Shown here one piece after another: positions 10,533 through 21,213 of a DNA stretch of 64,000 bases. The position numbers and the translations under genes were made by a program. The notes under the pieces are model-generated. The model searched no databases. It saw only the letters and a program-made list of their open reading frames with translations, and had not been told where the DNA came from. This DNA comes from Scedosporium boydii. Taxonomy: Eukaryota > Ascomycota > Sordariomycetes > Microascales > Microascaceae. Location: contig NJFT01000053.1 in assembly GCA_002221725.1 (NCBI GenBank), forward strand, positions 62,001-126,000, in the 5' to 3' direction. Numbering within the stretch: the stretch's first letter is position 1; each line of letters opens with the position of its first letter.

Positions 10533-11662
10533 ATGGCGGCTGCGATCGCGGAACACCCAGTAGTCCACCTCTTGAAGTCGCTCATGTCCATTGTGAGCAC
10601 CAGCGAGCTCGAGCACAACATCGGAGTCTTTCTAGAACAACATCTCCAAACTCTAGGGTACACTGTCGAACGAATTCCCATCACACCAGGTTCCACTCGT
10701 CACAATGTTTACGCATACCTCGGCTCCTCCCGCAAGACACGCGTGCTTCTCACGGCTCACATGGACACGGTGCCACCGCATATCCCGCTGACGGTTGACG
10801 GCGATGTCATCCGTGGGAGGGGTTCTTCCGATGATTTAGGCCCGTTGGCGGCTCAAATCGTGGCTGCAGAGGAGCTGAGAAGGGAGGGAAAGGTCCGAGA
10901 TGAGGGAGATATTGGATTACTGTTTGTCGTTGGCGAGGAGAACGGCGGGCATGGCATGGTTGCTGCGAATGATATGGGACTGACTTGGGAATCCGGCATA
11001 TTTGCCGAACCAACCGAGAGTAAGCTTGCGAAGGGGCATAAGGGACAGGTGGCGTTCGAAGTCATCGCCAAAGGCATTGCCTGGTGAGTCAACCCTCGAT
11101 GCGAATGCGAATGATCATGACATAAACAGCAAGGTTAATTATGGGTCGCCCACCAACAAGTCATTCGGGATACCCTCATCTTGGCAAAAGTGCAACCTCT
11201 ACGCTTCTCGCCGTCCTCAACGACCTCTCCGCAGCAAGCTGGCCGGAATCAGATCTCCTAGGCCCTTCGACATTCAACATCGGAACTCTCGAGGGCGGAG
11301 AGAAGCATAACATTGTCGCTCCATCAGCCAAAGCACTCTGCGAAGTCCGCATGGTCTCTGACCTGCCCGGTATCAAAACAAAGATTGCGGAAATAGTCTC
11401 GAAACACCCCGATGTGGAGCTGAAATTTGTCTTTGAGTACCCCGAGGCCCTCTTGGAATGGGAGATCGACGGTTTTGATGCTGCTCCGGTGGCTTTTGGG
11501 ACCGACATTCCTCGACTCAAGGATGAGTACTGTAACAGGAGGGTCTTGTACGGACCGGGGTCAATCCTGGTAGCACATGGGCCAGACGAGTACATCCGCG
11601 TCTCGGAGTTGATTGACAGCATCTCTGGGTACAAAAGGCTAGTTCTCCACTTCCTCCAGTGA
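10533..11662 (+). CDS. M20-family metallopeptidase (acetylornithine-deacetylase/ArgE-like)
   Basis: Zinc-dependent amidohydrolase or aminoacylase of the M20 clan. Exons 10533-11083 and 11161-11662 give 350 residues; the 77 bp intron (GTGAGT...AACAAG) restores the GIACHSGYPHLG segment, where relatives have SHSGYP. Metal and catalytic motifs: TAHMDTVP (metal His and catalytic Asp), GRGSSDDLG (bridging Asp), GEENGGHG (catalytic Glu and metal Glu), AEPTES (metal-site segment) and VAHGPDEYI (last metal His). The dimerisation domain lies between about residues 180 and 285. The length fits a single-domain-insert M20 enzyme without a signal peptide, so it is probably cytosolic. The substrate is not determined by sequence; fungal homologues are often annotated as acetylornithine deacetylase or carboxypeptidase. 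Confidence 0.9.
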
Positions 11663-12914
11663 TGAATCAGAGACCAGCACAATTGCTCTCGAAGCGTAAA
11701 TTTGATAGAGTCAGTGTCAGGCTTCTCGGATATTGTATAATACCACCCACTCCACACTCACTTAAACGCCAACTGTACAAAAGCAATGCCCTGTGTAGAG
11801 TGGCGCGAAGGACTCTCTATGAGAGGCGGGTAAGCGTGGATGCCCATTCTATCTTTCCGACATCAACAGTGAAAACGGAATAAGTTTGAACAGCTAGGCT
11901 TCCCGATGTGTATTTGCATGCCTTGCATTAACCAGCACGGACGAATTCCCCTCGTTATATTCGAACATTATGCAGAGCTACTCCTGAATGATGACAATTT
12001 CAACCCAAGGACGCTGTGATGTATACATTTAGACCCAGAAGACAGGCCTCTGGGTATGTAGGCATCATCAAGCATCTCGTATTGAACAATGGGCGGGCCG
12101 ACGACTCGGCTAGCAATCGGGAATCTATTGTCGAGACGTGCCATCACCCGCTTCCCACCCGGCCCGTCTCCTTCCAACAGAACAAATTCCACACGAAGAT
12201 GCCCACAACAAAAATGAGGCTTGGTTGGCCTGTGGCAGGTTACCCCGCTCCGACCCAAGCAGTGTGCAAGCGAAGGCTCTCGTCTCGCAAATCACTGAGA
12301 GTTCCAACCCGCCAATAACTCGGTAGGCTGCAGAAGAAAAAAATGAGCGGTCTGCGCGAGACAACCGATGGATGCCAGCTGGGCCAAGCCATGATGTAAG
12401 GCGTCCCGGATGCGTACAGCTTGAGGCGGCCCCAACAGGATTTCGATGACCGACCGTCAGCAGATTAGATGCTATTACATGAATCTCGCCTCATTGTTTC
12501 GCTCGCGATCTGCGATGCGCGAGCCACAGTAATTTTCGGCTACGTGGTCCCAGACAGTCAATAGACTTTTCCACTCGTGTGCATGCAGGTGTGGGTGGTT
12601 GGCAATGATAAACAGCGACTCTCATTAGCTGCTGGTGCGTGAAGATGCCCGAGATTGGACAATGCCTTTCTATCTGCTCGGCCTCCCGCAGTTTTCGGTA
12701 CAACACACCGACAGCCTGCGAGGAGGCTAACACGGAGGCATCCAGCGTAATGAAAGTAGGAAAAGCCCGACAGCGAGATTGGTAATTGAGCATATAAACC
12801 AGGGGCCACCCCAGATCTCTCAGATCTGGCGTACCAGAAATTCATCCATCCGCCGCCCTTCCCCATTCATGTCATTCACATAACATAATCCTCTACGTCT
12901 TTCCACCAGTACCC
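11663..12914. other. Gene-poor stretch of 1.25 kb
   Basis: Several overlapping frames on both strands (11659-11883, 12016-12318, 12491-12866) look like chance frames: no domain, no splice support, biased composition. No repeat was recognised. Confidence 0.45.
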
Positions 12915-14324
12915 ATGGGCACCATCCACGAAAATACGAAGGATACGGAGACATTGCTCCAGGTAGCGGAAGCGGTGGAGTTCCTGTCCCGCGCCAAAGC
13001 AGTGGCAGAAAACGTTACCAATGATCTCAAAGCCTTGACAAAGCGCGACCGCGCCAATGTCGCCATCATCGAACGTTTCACCGAACAAAACCAGATCCTA
13101 ACCAAGCGGACCAAGGACGCCGCTGACCTAGTACAGGAGCTGCAAGACGAATTGCATCAATTGCGGGAGGATCTTGCCAACACCAGAAGAGCTCTAAAGG
13201 AGAGCGAACGGGTCGCAAAAGGGGAACAGCAAAAGCTCCGGGAAGAATCTGAGAGGATGAGAGAGATGGAACAATATCGCGTGAAGTTGCGCGCCGAAGA
13301 CAGGAAAAACATGTACGCGGCCTCAATGTTTTAGTTTCATCGAGGTAAACTCTGCTAATCTAGCTCCTTCAGTGGAAAGAAGTGGGGCGACATGTGGTCT
13401 TGGGTTAGCGAGCTGGCGACACGACATTTTGAGGTGAATCTAGATGCGGGCAACTTGCCAGCAGTCGCAGTTTGGAGAGTTGAACTTCGTGAGAAGTACT
13501 CCGTGGATTTCCCTCTCCCAGCGACCAACTTGACTGAAGCGAAGCAAATGCGCATCATTGCCGTCCAATTCATCATTGCGAAAGCTCTGACGCGACACAT
13601 ATTCTGTCCCGCTGGTAGAGACGACACCTTCGCCAAGATAGAGTCCGCGGTAGCTGCCAAAAAGCCGGACCTGGAGTCGTTCCACCGGTCGACGTACCTC
13701 ATGATGATTGAGCACCAGCCTAGTTACAAGGATTCCATGATCGAGAGAGCCGTTATGGAAGCAACCAATGAGATCATGGATAGGGTCAGTTCTACAATGC
13801 TCAGTGGCGAGAGGAGAGAGCAGTTTCGTGGAGACGTTGAGAATGTTTGCAAGGAGATAGCGCGAGAGTGGCGGGGCTTCCAGCTGTGCCAGGAAAAGTA
13901 CGAGGCCGACATGTCCGGGGACAAGGATAGCTACTACCCTACGCCATTGTGGGAGGGTCCGGCCAATGCCAAGCGAAACAGCCCCAAAGTCAACGGGGCC
14001 GAGAAGAGGCCTGGGCAGGACAACTCGGGCCACAACCAAAGGGGCAAACAACAGCACCCGTCAACATCGGTGGGCGATGCAAGAGTGCTCCAATCCACCA
14101 TCATGACTGCCGTAATATGGCCGTCGCTCAGGATTCCCTCCGTGGAGGGCCCGATCTACTCTGGATGGGCATTGTTCGCTGATCAGGCGAAGGATGCGCA
14201 AGAACAGGCCATGAGGTCGAATCGGCTTTCGATCCGTAATGGGGCGAAGCAGGATGAGCAGAAAAGCAGCCCGAGGGCGCCGTCGCTGGGGGCTTTTTTT
14301 CCGGCCCTTTCGAAGAGTAGTTAG
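12915..14324 (+). CDS. Coiled-coil protein of unknown function
   Basis: Exons 12915-13312 and 13373-14324 give 449 residues. The intron (donor GTACGC, acceptor CTTCAG, CTAATC branch point) joins DRKNI to GKKWGDMWSWVSEL without loss of frame. Residues about 15-130 form a strongly charged heptad region rich in Glu, Arg, Leu and Gln, a likely parallel coiled coil. Residues about 140-330 are globular, with a mixed hydrophobic pattern (PSYKDSMIERAVMEATNEIM and similar). The C-terminal 120 residues are low-complexity and basic, ending in a Ser/Arg-rich tail. No enzyme motif was found. It may be a cytoskeletal, scaffold or chromatin-associated fungal protein; no function is claimed. Confidence 0.72.
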
Positions 14325-14647
14325 GAGGTAGGACTCACTTTGATTCCGTGCAGGGCAAGATTACACGATTTTGGGCAAATTGAGTAGCTAGTTGCTGTGC
14401 GTTTAAGCGCGGGTCTATACACAGTTGAGGGGATTCTGCCTGGCCTCTTATTACTGCTGAGAAAAGAGCTAGGTTTTAACATTGTCTTCGGTCCGTTTTC
14501 AATAATAAGATGGGGTCCCTCCTCCAGCCCCCAAGTGAGCCCTTATTCCAGGGGCTCCGCCTCTTGCTCTTGTCCGGGAATCATAGGATGGCGGACATAG
14601 AACGGAAACTTATCCTAGTACGTAGGTCTTACACGCAACGCCCACCT
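14325..14647. other. Short convergent spacer
   Basis: It lies between the coiled-coil gene and the HET gene on the opposite strand. There is no gene or repeat; the small plus-strand frames run into the HET gene and are shadows. Confidence 0.5.
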
Positions 14648-16471
14648 CTAGCAAATCAAAATTTCCTGAACCCGCCCCCACTCTTGCCAATCCAGATTCC
14701 TCTTGTCACCACACCCGATCGGCTCACTTTGAAGAGTAGCCTTGTCGCTGGCGATATATGCCGGTCCGACTAGTTTCCATCGTCCATCTTGAGACTTGCG
14801 TATAATAAGCAACGTCCAAGATCCTGCAATAGCACAGCATAGATCCCCTTCTTTAACAATACCGGGAGCAATACCGAAGTGGCCTCGGTCGGTCCGAATG
14901 ATTCTCCGTGTATGGCCGTACGCACGAACCCAGGAGTGGAACATGGGTGTGTCACCTCCTTCCGCCTCGTTCTTGAAGCGGTCCGCCATGGAGCCCACCC
15001 AAGGAATATCCGCTTCAATAAGACGGAGTATGTATGCCGCCCTGTCCGCCTTCCATACTTTTCTGCTGGCCGGTTGGAGCCCCCCAACGAGGGCGGATGC
15101 AAATGCCAAGACAGAAGGCACGGCTTCGTCCGGGTAGGGAGGGCTGATGCCCGTGCCTGAGAGATCACGCATGATTGCGACGATGTTGCTGAGCCCCGTC
15201 TTCACCCAATCAATTTCGGCGGAGACAAACTTGACGGATCCAACGACGATGCCGCGAACGTGGAGGACACCCCCGTACGCACGTGCGAGCACAGGTCCGG
15301 GAATCTGATGCGAAAATGGCGGCAAGTTCTCCAGTGCCACCCGCCTGTCCCATCTCGGGACCCAGGTGGGATAGTCATTTGAGAATGTCGCCTCGTCGTG
15401 GTCAACCAAGTACAAAATGCCCAGGTCTTGTCGGGTGTTGATGTATTCGGCAGCAAAATCACAGTAAACATCCAGATACGGCTTCGTGTAGTCCGGTTGT
15501 AGAGTGGACGGCATATCCCCTGGAGAAGTGAGTGACATGAATGCATAGATCCTATCTCTCTGGTCCGTAAGTTTGAGTGGTCGTGCAACATCCATCACGC
15601 CGGGGAACCATTCGCTGGGTTTCTCTGGAAGTAAAGGCATGGCCTCCTCGGGATACCGAAGACCGTACTGCGTCCTATGCATTGTCAACAGGGTGAGGGC
15701 GTGCCGAGCATAGATCTGCGCGGCCCTCGTGTTCATCCATAAATACGACCTCACAATGTCCAACCACCCAATATCGTGCCTGTTCCATAGCAGCCTGGGG
15801 GAGTGACCGAGCCAGACCTCTTGGACGACCCAACCACGCTCGAACCATGGCTGGTCAAACAAGACGCGCATTGCGTGCCATCTTTCATCGGTCAATAAAG
15901 GGTCGTCCGGATCCGGGAAGGGAAAGGTATCCCAAGTGATTTCGATCCTCTCGAGGGTTCGCAACACCATGCTGCTAACGTCGGAGACCAATCCAGACAC
16001 CGCTTCAGCTTCCTCTTCGTAATCCGGATCGGATCCTAAACAGACTAGTACACGGTCGGCACGTGCATAGAGCGCACCCATTAATGCGACCTGATGGCCC
16101 TTTTCAATATTATCGTCCTGGTTTATGCAGATGGCATCTGCCCATAGCGTGAGGGGTTCTGTCGAATGTCGCACCTGAAGGAGTGCTTCGCGGAGATTTT
16201 CGGTGATGGCCATTCCCACGTCATTGCAGGAAATCATGTGGCGCTTTTCAGGGCTGCCCCAGACATAAGATATCGCTGCAAAGTACGGCATCTTCGCCAA
16301 GGGAGATACATGCAGACTGCATTTTAAAGCCGAGTCCCCCTGCCCCGGTTCCAGGACAATATATCGGATGGAGCCGTCGCGTGGGAGTGGTTGATACAAA
16401 TATGAGTTGAGAGGAACATGTCCCACCTCGCGCGTATTATCTAGCTCCATGACGAGCGTTGGTGTTGGCAT
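14648..16471 (-). CDS. HET-domain protein (heterokaryon-incompatibility type)
   Basis: A single-exon gene of 607 residues. The HET domain starts at about residue 60: block 1 is YFAAISYVWG, block 2 is TLWADAICINQDD (about 108-120), and block 3 is around YARADRVLVCLGSD (about 135-148), followed by FDQPWFERGWVVQEV. In known cases HET domains trigger cell death when incompatible strains fuse, usually as the effector of a partner recognition protein. The C-terminal part (about 200-607) has the usual uncharacterised HET tail with RGHFGIAPGIV and CCAIAGSWT near the end. The gene is intact: ATG to stop without frameshift. The 160 bp just upstream recur at 21341-21518 without a HET gene. Confidence 0.92.
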   Translation of the reverse strand: MPTPTLVMELDNTREVGHVPLNSYLYQPLPRDGSIRYIVLEPGQGDSALKCSLHVSPLAKMPYFAAISYVWGSPEKRHMISCNDVGMAITENLREALLQVRHSTEPLTLWADAICINQDDNIEKGHQVALMGALYARADRVLVCLGSDPDYEEEAEAVSGLVSDVSSMVLRTLERIEITWDTFPFPDPDDPLLTDERWHAMRVLFDQPWFERGWVVQEVWLGHSPRLLWNRHDIGWLDIVRSYLWMNTRAAQIYARHALTLLTMHRTQYGLRYPEEAMPLLPEKPSEWFPGVMDVARPLKLTDQRDRIYAFMSLTSPGDMPSTLQPDYTKPYLDVYCDFAAEYINTRQDLGILYLVDHDEATFSNDYPTWVPRWDRRVALENLPPFSHQIPGPVLARAYGGVLHVRGIVVGSVKFVSAEIDWVKTGLSNIVAIMRDLSGTGISPPYPDEAVPSVLAFASALVGGLQPASRKVWKADRAAYILRLIEADIPWVGSMADRFKNEAEGGDTPMFHSWVRAYGHTRRIIRTDRGHFGIAPGIVKEGDLCCAIAGSWTLLIIRKSQDGRWKLVGPAYIASDKATLQSEPIGCGDKRNLDWQEWGRVQEILIC

Positions 16472-17119
16472 TCCGCGGAATCACATTGGGCGCGACGTTC
16501 CCCGCAGAACAGGAATTCGCTCATAAGCGCCGAGAGTAAGCCTCAAAGTGAGGTCAGCCAACCATCTAGAGCTACAGCTGATGAGCATACATTTTGTGGC
16601 GGTGCGGGAACGGCCCAAGTAATCATATTAGTGTGTGTATGTGAAGATTGGCTGCCAGGCGATGACGACGGCAGTCACCTTGGCAGCTACTTCGGAACGT
16701 CTAACATCCGTAGGATCGGATGCTCATGGTGAGGTTTCAATCGCCCGTTGCATATGCGTTAGTCTCTGCCACGTAAAGCTTAATTCCCTTAACTGCCCTC
16801 GGTTCCTTGCTTCGGCTGCTGTCGAATTATCGAATACCACATGGCTGAGACATGCCTCGAGATGAGGCTAGGAGCCGGCGGGAGAAAGTCCCACGATCTG
16901 CGGAAATTAGGCAGCGACAATGCTTGGCCCGGCAGAGAGGGGAACGGCGATGAATCTGACGGTATGAAAAGTGGAGAGGTAAGCTTGTCACAACTTGTCA
17001 GCTGCGGAACTTGATTTCGGTAGACAGACAGCCGGGCCATACAACCATTATCGTGCTTTGGTGTCTGTCACTGCAGCTTACGAGTAATAGCAATAGTGCT
17101 GATACAAGCCCGTAGCCTC
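16472..17119. other. HET leader/promoter and spacer
   Basis: The first 170 bp are the repeated leader described separately. The rest, to 17119, has only short frames without domain content. Confidence 0.45.
16482..16643 (-). repeat. HET-gene leader/promoter, copy 1
   Basis: It starts about 11 bp upstream of the HET ATG and matches 21341-21518 in the same orientation. Shared blocks include AATTCGC.CATAAGCGC, AGTGAGGTCAGCCAA and ATACATTTTGT. The match, its place and the strand make it the 5' leader or promoter of the HET gene. Confidence 0.7.
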
Positions 17120-17700
17120 TCATCTCCACACGATGGGGCAGGTCTCGTTAACTTCGAACAGGCCTCCTTTAACCTTACTCATCTTTCGGCCGAGTTTAGA
17201 GCGTTTCGTTGACGGATCGATACCAGACAGTCCAAGGAAAATCTCAAACAAGAAGTCCGTCAAATATGGCCCTAGCCGGTTCACGGTTTTCCCATGCCCG
17301 TAGTTGTTTTGGCGAGGGCGATGTAACCGTAAACAAGATCAGCGGCTGGATGCATCAAGCCAGCAATATGTCCTAGGACAAGGGTGCTTAGTAGACTCTT
17401 ACCTTCTATACCTGCCCAAGAAGTGTTTTCAGCAGTAGTTTTGAATAGCAGGCATCCGGATACCTTGCGTATAACCATATCTCTCTCTCTGGCCAAGTGT
17501 AGCGGCAACTACTGGGTGCGACGTGGCTTGTGAAATGAGCTCCTCGTATTTTGCAAGCTTTAGTGGTGGCTCCGCGGCAGTTTTCGTTGCTTGATATTTC
17601 CTTTCAATAACACCCTGGTCGGAGTCGAAGTTCGCTGGCTGGTATTCCCAACGTCCGCAGATGATATTGCGATTCTGCTGCTTATTATATTTCCCAAGAG
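17120..17700 (-). pseudogene. Decayed gene of unidentified family
   Basis: Read on the minus strand, three frames in succession carry protein-like sequence. The first is NRNIICGRWEYQPANFDSDQ through LISQATSHPVVAATLG to MPAIQNY (about 17700-17440). The second is NTSWAGIEGKSLLSTLVLG to VYGYIALAKTT (about 17440-17295). The third is VNRLGPYLTDFLFEIFLGLS to CPIVWR and a stop at 17120. The frame changes near 17440 and 17290 fit single-base indels, and no introns with good signals bridge them. No ATG was found; a 23-base T-run (17704-17726) abuts the start. The family was not recognised, so only its state as a broken coding tract is claimed. Confidence 0.5.
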
Positions 17701-17703
17701 GCC

Positions 17704-17726
17704 TTTTTTTTTTTTTTTTTTTTTTT
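17704..17726. repeat. Poly-T run of about 23 bases
   Basis: A homopolymer on the plus strand (poly-A on the minus strand), directly upstream of the decayed coding tract in its own orientation. It could be a retro-insertion tail or slippage. No element was recognised next to it. Confidence 0.7.
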
Positions 17727-18158
17727 AAAGATAGATAAACTTGACCCTTGTGATACGACGGGGCACAGCGATATTCTCTGAATCCTCGAATCGGCTAAGG
17801 GCAGAGGCTTGGCCGCGGTCTTTAAATATAGGGACCCCGGGGCCTGCGGCCGCCACCCTCAATGACTTCCCTTGGTGGCCCCCGCCCCGAGCGGACAATC
17901 TGCCAGCTGGATCCTCTTGAGGGATCCCATCATCCTCCGATTCGGTTCATCCGACGAGAGCTGGCGAATGACGCTCGTCGCATCGCCGGCGACAGGGCAT
18001 TCGAAATCCTACGTTCACGATATACGGGGTGCCACATTGGATTCTGGCGTAGCCTGTAATGCTAATCGGAAGGGGTGTGTATAGAAACGGTTCTTTGCAT
18101 TCTGAGCTTGCTAGACACCACTCAAAGTAAAATGACTACGCAACATTGACCGCATGTC
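17727..18158. other. Spacer with one small frame
   Basis: A plus-strand frame at 17862-18059 (65 residues, containing DARRIAGDRAFEILRSRYTG) has protein-like composition, but it has no domain and no supported extension. It is recorded as possible debris only. Confidence 0.3.
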
Positions 18159-19490
18159 TCAATGCTTCCTTCCTTTGTCCCCAGCTTTGCGATAATCAGC
18201 TTTTAACAGTCGTGTCATTAAGTTGTTACCGCAACGGGCCGCCAGTTGTAACATTTCCGCGTCGACGTTGGCGCCGTGCTCTAGGAGTAGTCGCGCTGCC
18301 GTGTCTTCGAATTTTCTGACCGCTCGGTATAATGCTGTGACCCCATGCTCATTCTTCGCATCGGTATCGGGTCCAAGCTCCAGCTGCAGCCGTATTGCCA
18401 GATCTCCTCATTTGATTTTGCGTTATCAGCTCCATGTTCCAGTAGCAGCCGAAATATATTCTTGCGGGCTTCAGATAGCCTTGCGTCTCCCAAAGGGCTC
18501 ATCGAATTAATACCTGCTCCGCGATCCTGTCGTCTCCACTCTTTGATCGCCAGATGCAACGCGGTACATCCGTGCCAATCTTTCATATCCACATTGGCGC
18601 CTCGCTCCACCAGCAACCGCACTACCACCTCGTGTCCGTTGGACGCCGCGACGTGTAATGCTGTATCTCCCAAACTTGTGCTCGCGTTGACATCGGCTCC
18701 GTGTTCTAGCAGCAGCCGCACTACCACCTCGTGTCCTTTCGCTGCCGCTTGATGTAAGGCTGTGCGCTGCTGGTGTCCCTTCGTATCAACATCGGACCCG
18801 AGCTTCAGTAATACAGTAGCATCGTTGTGTCCCCCTTTTCAGCTACCTGACATAATGCTGAGTTTCCTAAATTTCCTATCGCATGAATATCGGCCCCACG
18901 CTCTAATAACAACTGTACAACCACCTCATGCCCCTTTCCAGCCGCCTGATGTAGTGCTGTATCTCCTTCCTTATTCCCTGCATTAGCATTGGCTCTGTGA
19001 TCCAATAGCAGCCGTACTACATTCTCTTGCCCATTTGACGCCGCCCGATGTAGTGCTGTATCTCCATTCCTATCCTTTGCATCACTCTTGGCTCCATACT
19101 CTAGTAGCAGCCGTGCTACATTCTCAAACCCTTTTGATGCTGCCTGATGTAGCTTTGTGTCTCCTAAAATTCCCCTTGAGTTAATATTCGCTCCGCGATC
19201 TAGTAGGAACCGCATCATCGCACTACGTATCAGATTGGTTCGTCTCGGAAGGAATATTTCATCGCCAGTGCGGGTTTCGCTTCGCGGATTCGGAGTTCGA
19301 GGGTTAATTGCGAAATATACACGGCAGATATTATTCAGGTACCCGTGGTCCTTATCCTTTATTCGATTTTCGCGGTGGCCCTTGCGACGTTAGTAAAGTG
19401 ATGTCGAAGAGAACTCATGCGGCAAATAAGGAGCGGTAGACATACGTTGGCACTCGTAAGTGTGCAGTCTAGATGTACTGGATAGAACAT
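18159..19490 (-). pseudogene. Ankyrin-repeat protein gene with two frameshifts
   Basis: Minus strand. Exon 1 (19490-19446) begins MFYPVHLDC. A 65 bp intron (19445-19381, GTATGT...CGCAAG with ACTAAC branch) leads to GHRENRIKDKDHG, then ankyrin repeats from about 19218. Each repeat has the TALHxAAxxGHExVVRLLLxxGAD pattern; at least six can be read. A shift near 18820-18836 (a G-run) ends the first frame, but ankyrin sequence resumes one frame over (LLKLGSDVDTKG). A second shift near 18405-18425 is followed by TALYRAVRKFEDTAARLLLE and a stop at 18159. Ankyrin repeats mediate protein binding, often as the sensor part of fungal NLR-like proteins; no NACHT domain is seen here. Two indels make it non-functional as read, barring assembly errors. 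Confidence 0.75.
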
Positions 19491-20915
19491 TATAGCCCAT
19501 GGGAGAATCCTAGACTGACCGCACCCACCGGCAAGGGGCCGCAGCGGCAGTTAAATTAATATTCAGGGCACCGCTAAAGGAACCAAGAGGTCTTTTGTCA
19601 GCTTATTGACGGCTGGTGCGAAACTTGATATTCCCATGGAGCCATGTCCGGTTCTTTCTACTTTAACTCCCGGGGTTCTGGTAGGAACTCGATGTGCAGC
19701 AGAGGGCACCTGAATTCTCCTGTCCCTTGGACGAAGCACGGCAAGCTGTGGGAGAAGATATGCTCTGTCCGTAAATTCAGCGGATAAGGGTGTAGTAACC
19801 TTTCCTGCGCCAACGGATACATACTGATTATATATAAGGCTTGTGGATACGATGCTCTTCGGGGCTAAGTAAGAGTAGCCTCATTTCATATTGGTGGCAT
19901 GCTGACGTGTAGAAGAATGAGGATTTCGCCTCTCGACCCCTCGATTCGAAGTTGAGGACGGGCAGAGACGAGTCGGGTCGAAGCATGTGGAGAACATCGG
20001 CGACCATTCATTCTAATTTCTGGCCATGAACCTCTGTCAACTCCATATGGCTATCATATAAACACTAGCTTTCTGGCCCTGTAGTATCACCTACAGAGCA
20101 ATGATTATAACAGAAGCAGCCGTGAGCATCGAGGAGAAACTAAGTTATGTTTTCATAGATGAGAGCCCACCAAAGACAGTTTCCCAACTCGATATCATCC
20201 TGTAATAGAGGTAGAGCTGCGATGGAGCTGTCGTGAGTCATACGATGAACGCTGCCAGAAGGTGATAGTTTGGCACGGCGGAAGAGGCGGAGATGCGAGT
20301 TAGGAGATGGGTAGACCGGCGGAGTCTTCCAGGCCAACGCTTTCCGCAAGAAAAAGGATTCCCATGGACGTCATACCACGTATACATACCGCGACTGGAC
20401 CGAGCCGAATAAGTTCATTCCCAGAACTGCCGTTACAGGGATGATCTCGCCTCAACCCTCTGTCGGCGTAACGGGCCACGAGACCTAGAGCCGACATAGC
20501 ACCGCGGAGAAAGTAGGCAATCATCCGCATAACAGACTCACGGCACCCACGTTTCTCGGTGCTCGGGTAATGTCCCTTGACGAGTCCAGGGTGGATTTCG
20601 ATGGGTCTGGTCCATCAAAATCCGGGTCCATTGGGAGAGTAAACTGGGCAATGCATGACACCACAAGGAACATTGCTTTTCTTCGTTGCGTATGTACCCT
20701 GCAAGTAATATACACGTTAAAACAGTTATTAAGATGTGAGAGGAGAGCCTGATTCCAACTTGCGTGATGTGGCCACACCCCCTAATCTTATCGATCAGCC
20801 TGAAACAGGGGAAACAAAACGGCGGCTGACACACACACCACGAGGATGAGTGCTGGCTTGGCCAATCGTCTCCATTCGGTAGGTCGGCGCACACTGTCGG
20901 ACGGCTGCCACCTAG
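19491..20915. other. Gene-poor stretch of 1.4 kb
   Basis: Frames at 20140-20349, 20300-20530 and 20521-20894 (all minus) have scattered protein-like sequence but no domain and many stops. They may be the decayed 3' part of the tract at 20788-21213. No repeats were recognised. Confidence 0.35.
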
Positions 20916-21213
20916 TCAGCTCGTCTCTGGGTATCTTGAAACAGCAGTGCCGAGGTTCTCGCGATACGCTGAAAGACGACCTTCGTCTGAGGTAACTCGT
21001 GATTGTAGCTGGTAAATTTGCGCTCCCATTTTGATCGATGGGTATTGGTGGTAGAAACGACATGGCAGGAAGGAGAATACTTCTGAGAGTTGTCTTTCCC
21101 TTTCCACCAGTCTTCTTAGGACTCCATCTTTGAAGAAGAGAACCCTCGGGTCGTCTAAAAGATTTGCCGCATCTGGCAGCGCTCTTTTGAGTGTTATCAA
21201 TTAGGTTGAACAC
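20788..21213 (-). pseudogene. Possible decayed coding tract
   Basis: Two overlapping minus-strand frames each look coding for part of their length. One carries NLLDDPRVLFFKDGVLRRLV to AYRENLGTAVSRYPET (21200-20916). The other ends with a hydrophobic helix, LAKPALILVVCVSAAVLFPL, and a stop at 20788. A frameshift or unseen intron would join them into a small protein with a C-terminal membrane helix. It lies downstream of the orphan HET leader copy, in the orientation in which that leader would drive transcription. Family unknown. Confidence 0.3.

Noticed and set aside
13440..14057. Minus-strand frame of 205 residues
   Set aside because: Shadow of the coiled-coil protein gene on the plus strand, whose spliced frame is better supported.
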